DNA from: Jiangella mangrovi
GTDB taxonomy: Bacteria; Actinomycetota; Actinomycetes; Jiangellales; Jiangellaceae
Assembly: GCF_014204975.1 (NCBI RefSeq)
Contig: NZ_JACHMM010000001.1
Span: 1,674,001-1,738,000, forward strand
DNA length: 64,000 nt
Direction: 5' to 3'
In this document: positions 36,501-43,069 of the stretch, piece after piece
How the letters are laid out: each line of letters starts with the position of its first letter
Position numbering within the stretch: position 1 is the first letter of the stretch
Translations under genes and position numbers: made by a program
Notes under the pieces: model-generated
The model's database searches: none
Seen by the model: only the letters and a program-made list of their open reading frames with translations
Told to the model about the DNA's origin: nothing

Positions 36501-39500
36501 GCTCCGGTCTCGACGGCGGTCAGCTCGGCGTCGATCGTGACCGTGGCGCCGGCCGCCAGCTCGACCGTCTCGGTGTGCGTGCTGAGCCCGTAGTGCGCGA
36601 CGGTGACTGTGTAGCTGCCAGGCGGCTCGGTGAGCTCGAACGCACCGGTGCCCGGGTCGGCCGTGGCCTCGGCACCGGTCTCCTCGATCCGGACGGTCGC
36701 GGCGACCGGTCCGCCGGGACCGGCGACGGTGCCGCGGATGGTGCCGGTCGGGTGGAACGCGAACACGTTGCCGCGGACGTCGGCACTGACCAGCAGCCCG
36801 TCGGCGTAGGCGGGCGAGGTCGTCACGTTGCCCTCGGCCGGCGCCTCCCACACCAGCTCGCCGGTCGCGGCGTCCAGCGCCCAGAGCCGGTAGTCCAGCT
36901 GCGAGCCGCCGACCACGAAGCCGTCGTCGGTGACCGCGACCGACGCGCTCACGGCGCCGGACACCGCGTACTGCCAGACCTGCTCTCCGGTCTCGCGGTC
37001 GTAGGCCACGACCAGCCCGAGGCCGTGCGACCCGGCGATGACGAGGTCGCCGTAGACGGCCGGCGTGCTGCCCTGGCCGTCGCCGTGGGTGCCGGCCTCC
37101 CAGCGCAGCGTGCCGGTGGCGGCGTCGACCGCGAGCAGGCTGCCGCCGCCGTCGCCGTCCGTCGTCGGGACGAACACGGTGCCGTCGACGATGCTCGCGC
37201 CGCCGATGAAGTAGTCGTCTTCACGGGTCAGGGTCCAGCGGACCTCTCCGCTGGCCGCGTCGAGCGCGATCAGCTCGCCGTCGTCGGCGTTCCCGACGAT
37301 CGCCAGGCCCTCGCCGACCGAGGGGCCGGCGAAGACCGAGGTGCCGACGTCGGTGGCCCAGAGCTGCTCGCCGGTGGCCGCGTCCAGCGCGAACACGGTG
37401 TCCTCGCGGTCCTGCGTCGGGCCGGTCGCCGCGTAGACGACGCCGCCGACCACGCTGGGCGCGGTGTAGACGGTGAGCCGGTCCGGCGTCGGGACCGACC
37501 AGCGCTGGGCGCCGGTGGCCGCGTCGAGGGCGACCAGTCCGCCGTCGAGCCCGCCGCCGCTGACGACCAGGTCGCCGGCCACGGCCGGGGTGCCGCGCAG
37601 AACGTCGCCGGCCTGGAACGACCAGAGCCGCTCGCCGCTGCCGGCGTCGTAGGCGGCCAGCCGGCCGGCATCGGAGCCGAGGAACACCCGGCCGCCGGCG
37701 ATGACCGGCGAGGCGAACGTCACCGGACTGTCCGCGTCCTGCGTCCAGCTCGGCTGCAGCGTGCCGGCGGCCAGAGCGTCGCCGCTCATGCCGCTGCGGG
37801 TGGCGTTGTTCTGGTACTGCGACCAGCCGGGGTCGGTGGGCTGGTCCAGGGCGTCGAGGGCGACGTCGAGCTGCTCGTCGCCGTCGAGCGTCAGGTCGAG
37901 GGTCGCCGGCTGGTGTCCGGCCGCACTGACCCGGACCTCGTACGTGCCGGCGGCGACGCCGTCGAACCCGAAGCGGCCCTCGTCGTCAGTGCTGACGGCG
38001 TCGAACGGGGTGCCGGCCAGGGTGACGCGGGCATGCGCGATGGGTCCGGCGGGCCCGGTGACGGTGCCGGTGAGGTCGTGCGTCGCGGCGGCGTCGAGTG
38101 CGAGGTCGATCGTGGTGGTCTCGCCGATCGCGACGGTGACGTCCTCGGTGGCGGTGACGTAGCCGTAGGCGGCGGCCGTGACGGTGTGGTCGCCGGCCGC
38201 GACGGGGACGGCGTAGGCGCCGGTGTCGTCGGTGGTCGCGGTGGCGGTGTCGCCGACGGCGATGGTGGCGCCCGCGACGGGGTCGCCGTCCGGGCCGGTG
38301 ACGGTGCCGGAGACCGTGCCCGAGTAGGCCGCGCGGGTGACGGCGGCGTAGGCGTCGACGATGCCGGCGCCGTAGCTGTCGTTCGGCAGGTCGCCCATGT
38401 GCGGCTCGGTGCGAGCGGTGTCCTCCAGCAGGGCGCGGATGTCGTCGATGGTGAGGCCCGGGTTGGCCGAGAGCATCAGCGCGACGACGCCGGTGGCGTG
38501 CGGCGAGGCCATCGAGGTGCCGGAGATCGTGTGGTAACCGTCCTCGCCGTCGGGCAGGTCCCGCGGCCAGGTCGAGCGGATCTGGTGGCCGGGCGCGCTG
38601 ACCTGCGGCTTGCGGATGCGCTCGCCGTCCCAGATCGCCGGGCCGCGGCTGGAGAAGCTCGCGACCACGTCGTTGACGTCCGTCGCGCCGATGCCGATCG
38701 CGTGCGGGAAGCTGCCCGGTGAGCCGACCGTGCCCGGCGCCGGGCCGTTGTTGCCGTTGGCGAAGATCGGCACGATGCCGGCGGCCTCCCAGGCGGCGAC
38801 GTCGTCCCAGAACGTCGTCGCGCCGCCCGCGTCGGACCCCCACGAGTTGTTCACGACGTCGGGCGCGGCGGCCGGGTCGCCGCCGGGCGCGAGCATCCAC
38901 TGGAAGCCGTCGTGGATGATCGACTCGGTGGTGCTGCCGGAGTCGCGGAAGATCTTCGCCGCGATCCACTGGACGCCGGGCGCGACGCCGGTCAGCTCCC
39001 CCGGCGCGCTGCCGACGATGCTGCCGGTGACGTGGGTGCCGTGGCCGTGACCGTCGCCAGGGGTCGGGTAGTTCTCGCCGGTCGGGGCGTACCAGCTGGT
39101 GGCGGGGTCGCCGGTGGTACCGCGCCAGGACGCGCTGAGCGCCGGGTGGCCGCCGTCGGCGCCGCCGTCCATGATGCCGACCACGACGCCCTCGCCGCGG
39201 ACCCCGTACTCGCCCCACACCTGCGGCGCGTGGATCTTCTCCAGACTCCAGCTGGGCAGCAGCGGCACGCCGGGCGCGGGCTCGATCGGCTCCTCGAGGG
39301 TGATCTCCTCGTCCAGCCCGACGCTGGCGACGCCGGGATGGGCCTCGAGGGCGGCGAGCGTCTCGGCGTCGACGGTGGCGGCGACGCCGTTGAAGATCCA
39401 GTACGGGGTGACGGCGGTGGCGCCGCGGTCGGCGAGCAGGTCGAGCACCGCGGGCTGGGTGGCGTCGGCGGCCGCCTGGAGCTCGGTCATGACGGTCTCG

Positions 39501-39934
39501 GTGCGGGCGACCCGGGCGGCCTCGAGGGCGGCGGCGCTGCTGCTGCGGTGGCGGGCGCGTGCCGCGTCCGCGGCGGCGTCGGCCTGTGCGGCCACGGCGT
39601 CGAGGTCGGCCTGGTCGCGCAGCCGGATGATCACCGGGACGGTGCCGTCGTCCGCTACTGCGGTGCGGACGGCGTCCTCCACTCCGGTGGGTGCCGCGGT
39701 CTCCTGATCCGCCGGGGTCCCGGTGCCGGAGCCGAACTCGGACGGGTCGACGGGCAGTCCTGCGGTCAGGTCGGCGGGAACGGCCTCGCTTTCGGCCGCC
39801 GCCTTCGCCGTCGTGACTGCGGCCCGCACCGGGAGTGAGCCGGACGCCGTCGCCGCCGGTGGCACCAGGCCGAGAGCCAGCAGCGGCACCAGGAGCAGCG
39901 CGAGCGTGCGTGGGAGCAGCGTGCGTACAGGCAT
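30584..39934 (-). CDS. Giant secreted S8 subtilase with repeated CarbReg/amidotransferase-like modules
   Basis: A 3116-residue exported serine protease. Signal peptide: residues 1-30. An inhibitor-like prodomain (about 95-210) is followed by the peptidase domain with D256 (GIMDGGAD, instead of DTG), H301 (GHGTHVTG), oxyanion N395 and S474 (GTSMASPH). Then come two carboxypeptidase-regulatory-like (CarbReg) domains, a PQQ-type beta-propeller (about 725-1060; repeated LWxFQ/GxxxALDAATG blades), and five repeats of two CarbReg domains plus one 200-residue amidotransferase-like domain. The C-terminus is a beta-sandwich with no sortase or membrane anchor. It may digest and bind polymers outside the cell; the target is unknown. 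Confidence 0.93.
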   Translation of the reverse strand: MPVRTLLPRTLALLLVPLLALGLVPPAATASGSLPVRAAVTTAKAAAESEAVPADLTAGLPVDPSEFGSGTGTPADQETAAPTGVEDAVRTAVADDGTVPVIIRLRDQADLDAVAAQADAAADAARARHRSSSAAALEAARVARTETVMTELQAAADATQPAVLDLLADRGATAVTPYWIFNGVAATVDAETLAALEAHPGVASVGLDEEITLEEPIEPAPGVPLLPSWSLEKIHAPQVWGEYGVRGEGVVVGIMDGGADGGHPALSASWRGTTGDPATSWYAPTGENYPTPGDGHGHGTHVTGSIVGSAPGELTGVAPGVQWIAAKIFRDSGSTTESIIHDGFQWMLAPGGDPAAAPDVVNNSWGSDAGGATTFWDDVAAWEAAGIVPIFANGNNGPAPGTVGSPGSFPHAIGIGATDVNDVVASFSSRGPAIWDGERIRKPQVSAPGHQIRSTWPRDLPDGEDGYHTISGTSMASPHATGVVALMLSANPGLTIDDIRALLEDTARTEPHMGDLPNDSYGAGIVDAYAAVTRAAYSGTVSGTVTGPDGDPVAGATIAVGDTATATTDDTGAYAVPVAAGDHTVTAAAYGYVTATEDVTVAIGETTTIDLALDAAATHDLTGTVTGPAGPIAHARVTLAGTPFDAVSTDDEGRFGFDGVAAGTYEVRVSAAGHQPATLDLTLDGDEQLDVALDALDQPTDPGWSQYQNNATRSGMSGDALAAGTLQPSWTQDADSPVTFASPVIAGGRVFLGSDAGRLAAYDAGSGERLWSFQAGDVLRGTPAVAGDLVVSGGGLDGGLVALDAATGAQRWSVPTPDRLTVYTAPSVVGGVVYAATGPTQDREDTVFALDAATGEQLWATDVGTSVFAGPSVGEGLAIVGNADDGELIALDAASGEVRWTLTREDDYFIGGASIVDGTVFVPTTDGDGGGSLLAVDAATGTLRWEAGTHGDGQGSTPAVYGDLVIAGSHGLGLVVAYDRETGEQVWQYAVSGAVSASVAVTDDGFVVGGSQLDYRLWALDAATGELVWEAPAEGNVTTSPAYADGLLVSADVRGNVFAFHPTGTIRGTVAGPGGPVAATVRIEETGAEATADPGTGAFELTEPPGSYTVTVAHYGLSTHTETVELAAGATVTIDAELTAVETGAVTGTVRDAAGDPLDGVAVTLAGTPLDPVTTDGGGSFGFGDVAAGTYTVEAELTGYAPLRERITVTAGETADVQLTLTRYEVAVVGDDRGRILAVLEDLGYAAQATDYADVAARPGDFEVVVANGADGTEPGQEAFDAFLAATDAAGTSVVWLDQWSLGWGAINHLVDYTGDPQAAPGDLGSAGRISLVATAEHPLTAGLSPGERTEILTPGSAWSAFTGYSGVTVAELHTDETGAAGSGIGYAPRGTGSAHVLLGSLAAAASWGVPDTDWLAPAFAVLDNAVRYAADAEFGAVAGTVVDETGQPLAGATVQAGAQSATTGADGRYRLLLEPGDHTLRFARPGSTPVEQAVTVTAGGELTADATLTSSGLGAVSGTVTSGRDGAPVAGALVALSGTELTATTDATGAYALADVPGGTYELRVSAGGHFSATAAVTVVAGQEAVADVELEPAPRVGVIGDYASDGIVALLTGAEIAAEPIAFTDVTRVGEFDVIVFNDPPDPGADAFEGFLDAMDAAQVSGIFPDDRFSSDGGVRLLRKYLGDPAGTTPVSGEGIVSLAPTRPDHPLFAGLSGQPEILLADRYSTGIVGYSGVPLAHTVTEEGGDRGVGAAYTARTPGSVHLLLSGLAATLLQHPAEDWTDDGRALYLNAVRWAAAPGLGSVEGTVTGADGVRVPADVEVVETGRSVSADETGAYVVPLEAGEYTLRISAFGYKTVEHGVTVTRNGVTRLDAELTPADTGTVRGRITGEAEISGPSALGEPIAGATVALLGTPLTATTAEDGTYALGLVEPGDYELEVVADGHVRTRVPVSITIGAETGADVELRSSPTVGVLDDHQGRLAGYLQHWGYTPQPLTWADTAAVGDLDLVVANLGSSSGFDPGAAGHAAFDDALNRASVPAIWLDQFGRGSFRYLSDYGGDPGVAGETRNDGAVTASAAQPEHPLLAGLPATFPLVEDDAEYSWFEEFSGTTVATVRSDGGTERGLAGVRHRGARAVDVLLGTLSVSTYGYPAYGAQPGLSWSPEAERLLRNALGYALDTDRVGAEVRGTLTDTGGTALTGSVTVAETGATVPARPGDGSFVVPLPPGTWTLRAESFGHVTADVPVTVAAGQVLTRPIQLATRPMGTVAGTVTGPDGAAVGGARVELLGTPLSTTTGADGSFSIGSVPADGWTLRVTAAGFQAFERSVAVPGGGTVDADVRLRASLPVAVVKDLSSSITGLLQGEGYAVEQVSGAQLAGLAERVGDFRLVVFNGTILTSERAAFGQVVDAAAAAGVSVVHAGQWGGYAVGALSALRGDPAAVEYDFVPETVEVVPTAEHPIFAGHPVGEPIPLLVNPGGNQQYLTYSGYSGTTVGTLRSGTDGMGLGDGIGYRFTSGTSVEILLGGLAASSYGRPGDRWTSDAARIYLNAVAWATEARQAQVAGVVTADGSPLDGATVTAVEAAVSATTGADGAYVLGLAAGAHTIRVEAFGFAPATRTVEVPASGTVTLDVALTPLPRGSVAGTVTSAGGEPVAGAVVTGTGPDGWTATADASGAYVANGLLEGSYAVTVTAAGHLPATASVVVTADATATLDVTLEPLDVGVLGDVGGAVTAFLRDSGVAAAPLDWTVAAGSLDAYEVVVVNGGEPDRATFEGVLTAADAAEASLVFTGTWGVDQGGVRLLEAYTDRVAVGAQGYGDGPVTITGFDPSHSLFAGLPDPATLITDGGYYSALASYVGRPLAMLSSPATGIAAGYDWRTGGSVEVVLSASAVTGAVGPGLGWTGEGERLLLNAVDWARDASLTAPSVPTLEAPAVTVSGTVAATGTADWPSTVTVLAGGSAVATARTAPDGTWSVAAPVAVGGNELTAVAANSAGESAATEAVAVERWEPQWSVTGSGRVRPVTLDFEGPSAPGAPAETAVLVVRDATGTEVGQHDLRWAAVRYLHVLSGLAGGTYTLSAEVSVSGLQLVVPGPAVSIPGTGRDMAWPAGVGMDP
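31165..36740 (-). repeat. Five tandem copies of a ~1.1-kb protein module inside the subtilase gene
   Basis: Each unit encodes a CarbReg pair followed by a ThuA/class I amidotransferase-like domain. The amidotransferase-like parts start near 36265, 35147, 34025, 32900 and 31783 and share GVLGD-like openings, a VVVxNG strand, HPLxAGL, YSG, a GIGY strand and end in NAVxWA. The last CarbReg of each pair usually contains LxGTPL. Divergence between copies is high, so the duplication is old and no nucleotide-level identity is obvious. Confidence 0.85.
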
Positions 39935-40014
39935 GGTGACCGCCCTTCACCACCGAGTCAGCGCCGTCACCCGACTGCGGAATCGGGGCGAAACGGCGCA
40001 GGATGGTGCGCAAC

Positions 40015-40042
40015 GGTATAGACCAGTCATGGACGGTGTAAA
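40015..40042 (-). promoter_or_regulatory. Putative sigma-A-type promoter of the subtilase gene
   Basis: On the minus strand TTTACA (40037-40042) and TATACC (40015-40020) are 16 bases apart, a good -35/-10 pair, about 80 bases upstream of the ATG at 39934. The surrounding 150-base gap is otherwise without recognised features except short AGTC/GACT repeats. Confidence 0.5.
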
Positions 40043-40086
40043 GACTGACTCGCGAAGATCACGTGACCGGTTGCTGCCAATGGCGG

Positions 40087-41073
40087 CTACCCGACAGCGT
40101 GAGCCGCCCGGTACGCCGTCGGCGCGAGCCCGGTCTGCCGGCGGAAGTGCTGGCGCAGGTTGGCGGCGGTCCCGAACCCGGCGGCCCGCGCGATCTCGGC
40201 GACGTCCATGGCCGTGGTCTCGAGCAGCGTGCGGGCGTGGTCGATGCGCTCGTGGTGCAGCCAGCGCAGCGGGGTCGTGCCGGTCTCGGCGAGGAAGCGG
40301 CGGTGGAACGTGCTGGGGCTCATCGCCGCGCGGCCGGCCAGGTCGGCGACGGTGTGTGGGTGGTCCAGGTGGGTGGCGGCCCAGTCGAGGACGCCGGCGA
40401 GCGTGGCCTCGTCGGGCCGCGGGACCGGGCGCTCGATGAACTGCTGCTGGCCGCCCTCGCGGTGGGCGGGGAAGACCAGCCGCCGGCTGACGGCGCCGGC
40501 GACGGCCGCGCCGTGGTCGGACCGGATGATGTGCAGGCACAGGTCCATGGCCGCCGCACTGCCGGCCGCCGTCAGCACCTGGCCGTCGTCGACGAACAGC
40601 ACGTTCGGCCGCAGGTCGACCTTCGGGAAGCGGCGGCGGAACCGGTCGGCCCAGCGCCAGTGCGTGGTGACCGTATGCCCGTCGAGCACGCCGGCCTCGG
40701 CCAGGGTGAACGCGCCGGTGCAGAAGCTGACCATGCGCGCGCCGTCGTCGTGGGCGGCGCGAAGGGCTTCGAGGGTGTCGGCGCCGAAGCCCGCCTCCGG
40801 GTCCGGCCGGTTCGGCGCGATCACGGTGTCCGCCGTCGCGACGTCGTCGAGCGTGCCGGGGCAGCGCATGGTGAACAGCCCCTCGCGCACGTCGAGGTCG
40901 TCGCCCGCGGAGCAGACGACGAGGTCGTACCAGTCGACGTCGAGCTCCGGCCGGCTGATGCCGAACAGTTCCATGCCGATCGCCATCTCGAGCGGGTTCG
41001 ACCCCGGCCCGGCGACCAGCGCGACCCGGTGCCGTCCTGGCCGTCGTCGTGACTGCGAGGATCCTTGCGACAT
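40087..41073 (-). CDS. GlxA-family regulator (DJ-1/PfpI domain plus AraC-type HTH)
   Basis: A 328-residue transcription factor. Residues 15-190 are a DJ-1/PfpI-like amidotransferase fold with the conserved SFCTGAFTLAEAG loop carrying the nucleophile-like Cys; residues 225-325 hold the two AraC helix-turn-helix units (VADLAGRAAMSPSTFHRRF and AEIARAAGFGTAANLRQHF). Such proteins usually activate adjacent catabolic genes. It is divergent from a cupin gene 53 bases away, its likely target. Confidence 0.92.
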   Translation of the reverse strand: MSQGSSQSRRRPGRHRVALVAGPGSNPLEMAIGMELFGISRPELDVDWYDLVVCSAGDDLDVREGLFTMRCPGTLDDVATADTVIAPNRPDPEAGFGADTLEALRAAHDDGARMVSFCTGAFTLAEAGVLDGHTVTTHWRWADRFRRRFPKVDLRPNVLFVDDGQVLTAAGSAAAMDLCLHIIRSDHGAAVAGAVSRRLVFPAHREGGQQQFIERPVPRPDEATLAGVLDWAATHLDHPHTVADLAGRAAMSPSTFHRRFLAETGTTPLRWLHHERIDHARTLLETTAMDVAEIARAAGFGTAANLRQHFRRQTGLAPTAYRAAHAVG

Positions 41074-41126
41074 ATGCCATTCCTAGCACTCACGGTGCGG
41101 CTGTGTCGTGGCGGAGGCTGGGTGGC

Positions 41127-41507
41127 ATGACCTCTTCCGCCCCGATCAACCTCGACGCCGCACTCGCCTCGTTCGAGGATCTGTGGAGCCCGCGCATCGT
41201 CACGCGGATCAACGACTACGACGTCCGGATCGCCAAGGTCCAGGGCGAGTTCGTCTGGCATACGCACGACGACACCGACGAGTTCTTCCTGGTGCTGGAC
41301 GGCGAGCTGACGATCTCGCTGCCGGACTCCTCGGTGGCGCTGCGGCGTGGTGACGTCTTCGTCGTCCCGCGCGGCACGCAGCACCGCCCGTCGTCCGCCG
41401 AGGGCGCGTCCATCCTCATGTTCGAGCCGACCGGCACCGTCAACACCGGCGACCACGACGGTGACACGCCCGCGCACATCGCCAGCACCACCGGCCAGGC
41501 GCTCTAG
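41127..41507 (+). CDS. Cupin-domain protein
   Basis: A 126-residue single-domain cupin. The metal-binding motif WHTHDDTDEFFLVLDGELTI carries two His and one Glu, and the second motif GDVFVVPRGTQHRP adds a third His, so a mononuclear metal site is complete. Small cupins include isomerases, dioxygenases and sugar-binding sensors. GCGGAGG lies 9 bases before the ATG. Its stop overlaps that of the convergent nitroreductase gene. Confidence 0.88.
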   Translation: MTSSAPINLDAALASFEDLWSPRIVTRINDYDVRIAKVQGEFVWHTHDDTDEFFLVLDGELTISLPDSSVALRRGDVFVVPRGTQHRPSSAEGASILMFEPTGTVNTGDHDGDTPAHIASTTGQAL

Positions 41508-42151
41508 GGGACCAGTGGGGTGCCCCAGCGGTCGAGGTAGCTGAGGTCCTCGACCGGCTGGCGGGTGCCCGGCTTGAAGTCCTGGGTGGTCGTGTAGGCG
41601 ATCGGCAGCAGGCCCACCTGAGTGACGTCGTCGGGGATGCCGAGGATGCGCGCCGCCTCGGCCTCCTTGACCAGGTGGTACGACGTCAGCGTGGAGCCGA
41701 GCCCGCGCGAGCGCAGCGCCAGCTGGAAGCTCCACACGGCCGGGAAGATGCCGCCGTAGAACACGGAGTCGGCGGCGTTGGTGCCGTGCGGCCGGCCCTG
41801 CACGCACGGGATGACGAACACCGGCACCCGCTCGATGATGTCGACGAGGTACTGGCCGGACTCGAGGATCCGCTTCATCGGCTGCCGCTCGGCCGCCTCG
41901 CCCGCGGCCTCGCGCCGGTGCTGCATGTACGCCGTGCCGACCTCGCGGAAGATCGCGCCGAGCTGGTTGCGTAGCTCTTGGTCGCGGACCACCAGCCACC
42001 GCCAGCTCTGCGCGGCGCCCGGCGTCGGTGCCTGGACCGCGAGGCGCAGGCACTCGGTGATGACCTCGGGCTCCACCTCGCGCTCGAGGTCGAGCTTCCG
42101 CCGGACCGCGCGCGTCGTGCTGAGCAAGTGGTCGGTGACGGCGGTGTCCAT
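41504..42151 (-). CDS. Nitroreductase family protein
   Basis: A 215-residue FMN-dependent oxidoreductase. It has the N-terminal TTRAVRRKLDLEREVEP segment, APTPGAAQSWRWLVV with FMN-binding residues, and a C-terminal GIPDDVTQVGLLPIAY strand. The family reduces nitro or quinone groups or removes halides; the substrate is unknown. I used the ATG at 42151; an in-frame start 36 bases earlier is possible, and neither has a clear ribosome site. The stop lies in CTAG shared with the cupin stop. Confidence 0.88.
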   Translation of the reverse strand: MDTAVTDHLLSTTRAVRRKLDLEREVEPEVITECLRLAVQAPTPGAAQSWRWLVVRDQELRNQLGAIFREVGTAYMQHRREAAGEAAERQPMKRILESGQYLVDIIERVPVFVIPCVQGRPHGTNAADSVFYGGIFPAVWSFQLALRSRGLGSTLTSYHLVKEAEAARILGIPDDVTQVGLLPIAYTTTQDFKPGTRQPVEDLSYLDRWGTPLVP

Positions 42152-42219
42152 GCGCGTCAGAGTACTGATCGTCCGAAGCCGGGGGGACATGGGTCTGCGA
42201 CCCCGGGATCCCGGTTGAT

Positions 42220-42268
42220 CATGGAGAAGAGCGGGTTTCCAGGGCCGTGGAAGCCGCACTTCTCCATG
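42220..42268. repeat. Intergenic palindromic element (21-bp stem hairpin)
   Basis: CATGGAGAAGAGCGGGTTTCCA (42220-42241) and its near-complement (42248-42268, read in reverse CATGGAGAAGTGCGGCTTCCA) form a 21-bp stem with two mismatches, one bulge and a 6-base loop. It is in a 184-base gap between genes on the same strand, and no U-run follows. It looks like a palindromic repeat unit or the remains of a small mobile element. Confidence 0.75.
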
Positions 42269-42334
42269 GTCGACAACAGATACGTCGGCCTGACGGTAGG
42301 AAGGGCACGTCGATCCGTCAGACACTCCCCAGCG

Positions 42335-43042
42335 CTACGGGGTCCAGTCCGGCGCGTCGACGGACCCGGTCTCACTGACGAAGAGCACGTGGACGCCCGC
42401 GGCGGCGCGTCCGGTCCGGGTGCGCTCGGCGAGGCCGCGGTAGCGCAGCAGGTCCGGCAGCACGATGAGGGACTCGTGCCCGGGCTGGGAGTCGAGGAGC
42501 ATGACCGCCCGCAGCAGTGCCTGGGAGAACCAGTGCGCCGCCCGCGAGGCCGGATAGGTCTTCGTGATCCCGGCGGCCCGCCGCACGCCGGCGTCGTCCG
42601 CCGAGGGCCAGCCCTTCACCTCGGCGCCGAGCCGGCGATCGCCCTTGCGAGCGGCCACGTCGACACCGCGCTCGCGCGAGGCGGTGTCGGCTGTGGAGAC
42701 CACCTGCCAGCCGTGGTCGTGCAGGAACGCCGCGAACATCGACCGCACCTCGCCGTCCCACGGCCAGCCCTGACCGGCGGCCGGGTCGAGCGGCGACGCT
42801 CCGCCTGCCTCGGAACCGAGGATCTCGAAGCCCAGCGCCCGCAGGTGCCGCCGGGCGACCGCACTGGAGAACTGGCCGAGCGGCAGGCCGGTGACCAGGT
42901 GGTACACCTGCTTGACGGGGAAGACGACGTCGCCGACGCGGACGCCGTACTTCTGCACACGGCCGGGCTGCACACCGTTGAGCACACGCACGATGTCCTC
43001 GCGGTCCAGGTCGACCTCGACTCCTCTGACGACGAACCGCAT
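42335..43042 (-). CDS. PD-(D/E)XK nuclease-like protein with ScoMcrA-like N-terminus
   Basis: A 235-residue protein. Residues 1-75 (VGDVVFPVKQVYHLVTGLPL, then HLRALGFEI) resemble the small head domain seen in ScoMcrA-type restriction proteins. The second half has an E98 helix, then GVDV (D128) and EVKGW (E141, K143), the order of a PD-(D/E)XK nuclease site. The start is 27 bases after the helicase-nuclease stop, so it is the second gene of that operon. A DNA-end or restriction function is likely but unproven. Confidence 0.72.
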   Translation of the reverse strand: MRFVVRGVEVDLDREDIVRVLNGVQPGRVQKYGVRVGDVVFPVKQVYHLVTGLPLGQFSSAVARRHLRALGFEILGSEAGGASPLDPAAGQGWPWDGEVRSMFAAFLHDHGWQVVSTADTASRERGVDVAARKGDRRLGAEVKGWPSADDAGVRRAAGITKTYPASRAAHWFSQALLRAVMLLDSQPGHESLIVLPDLLRYRGLAERTRTGRAAAGVHVLFVSETGSVDAPDWTP

Positions 43043-43069
43043 GGGCCGAGGATGCCGGGAGCCTCGGAC

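Noticed and set aside
31165-36740. Repeats as a CRISPR array or recent DNA duplication
   Set aside because: Repeats are about 1.1 kb, in frame and divergent at the DNA level; they are protein modules.
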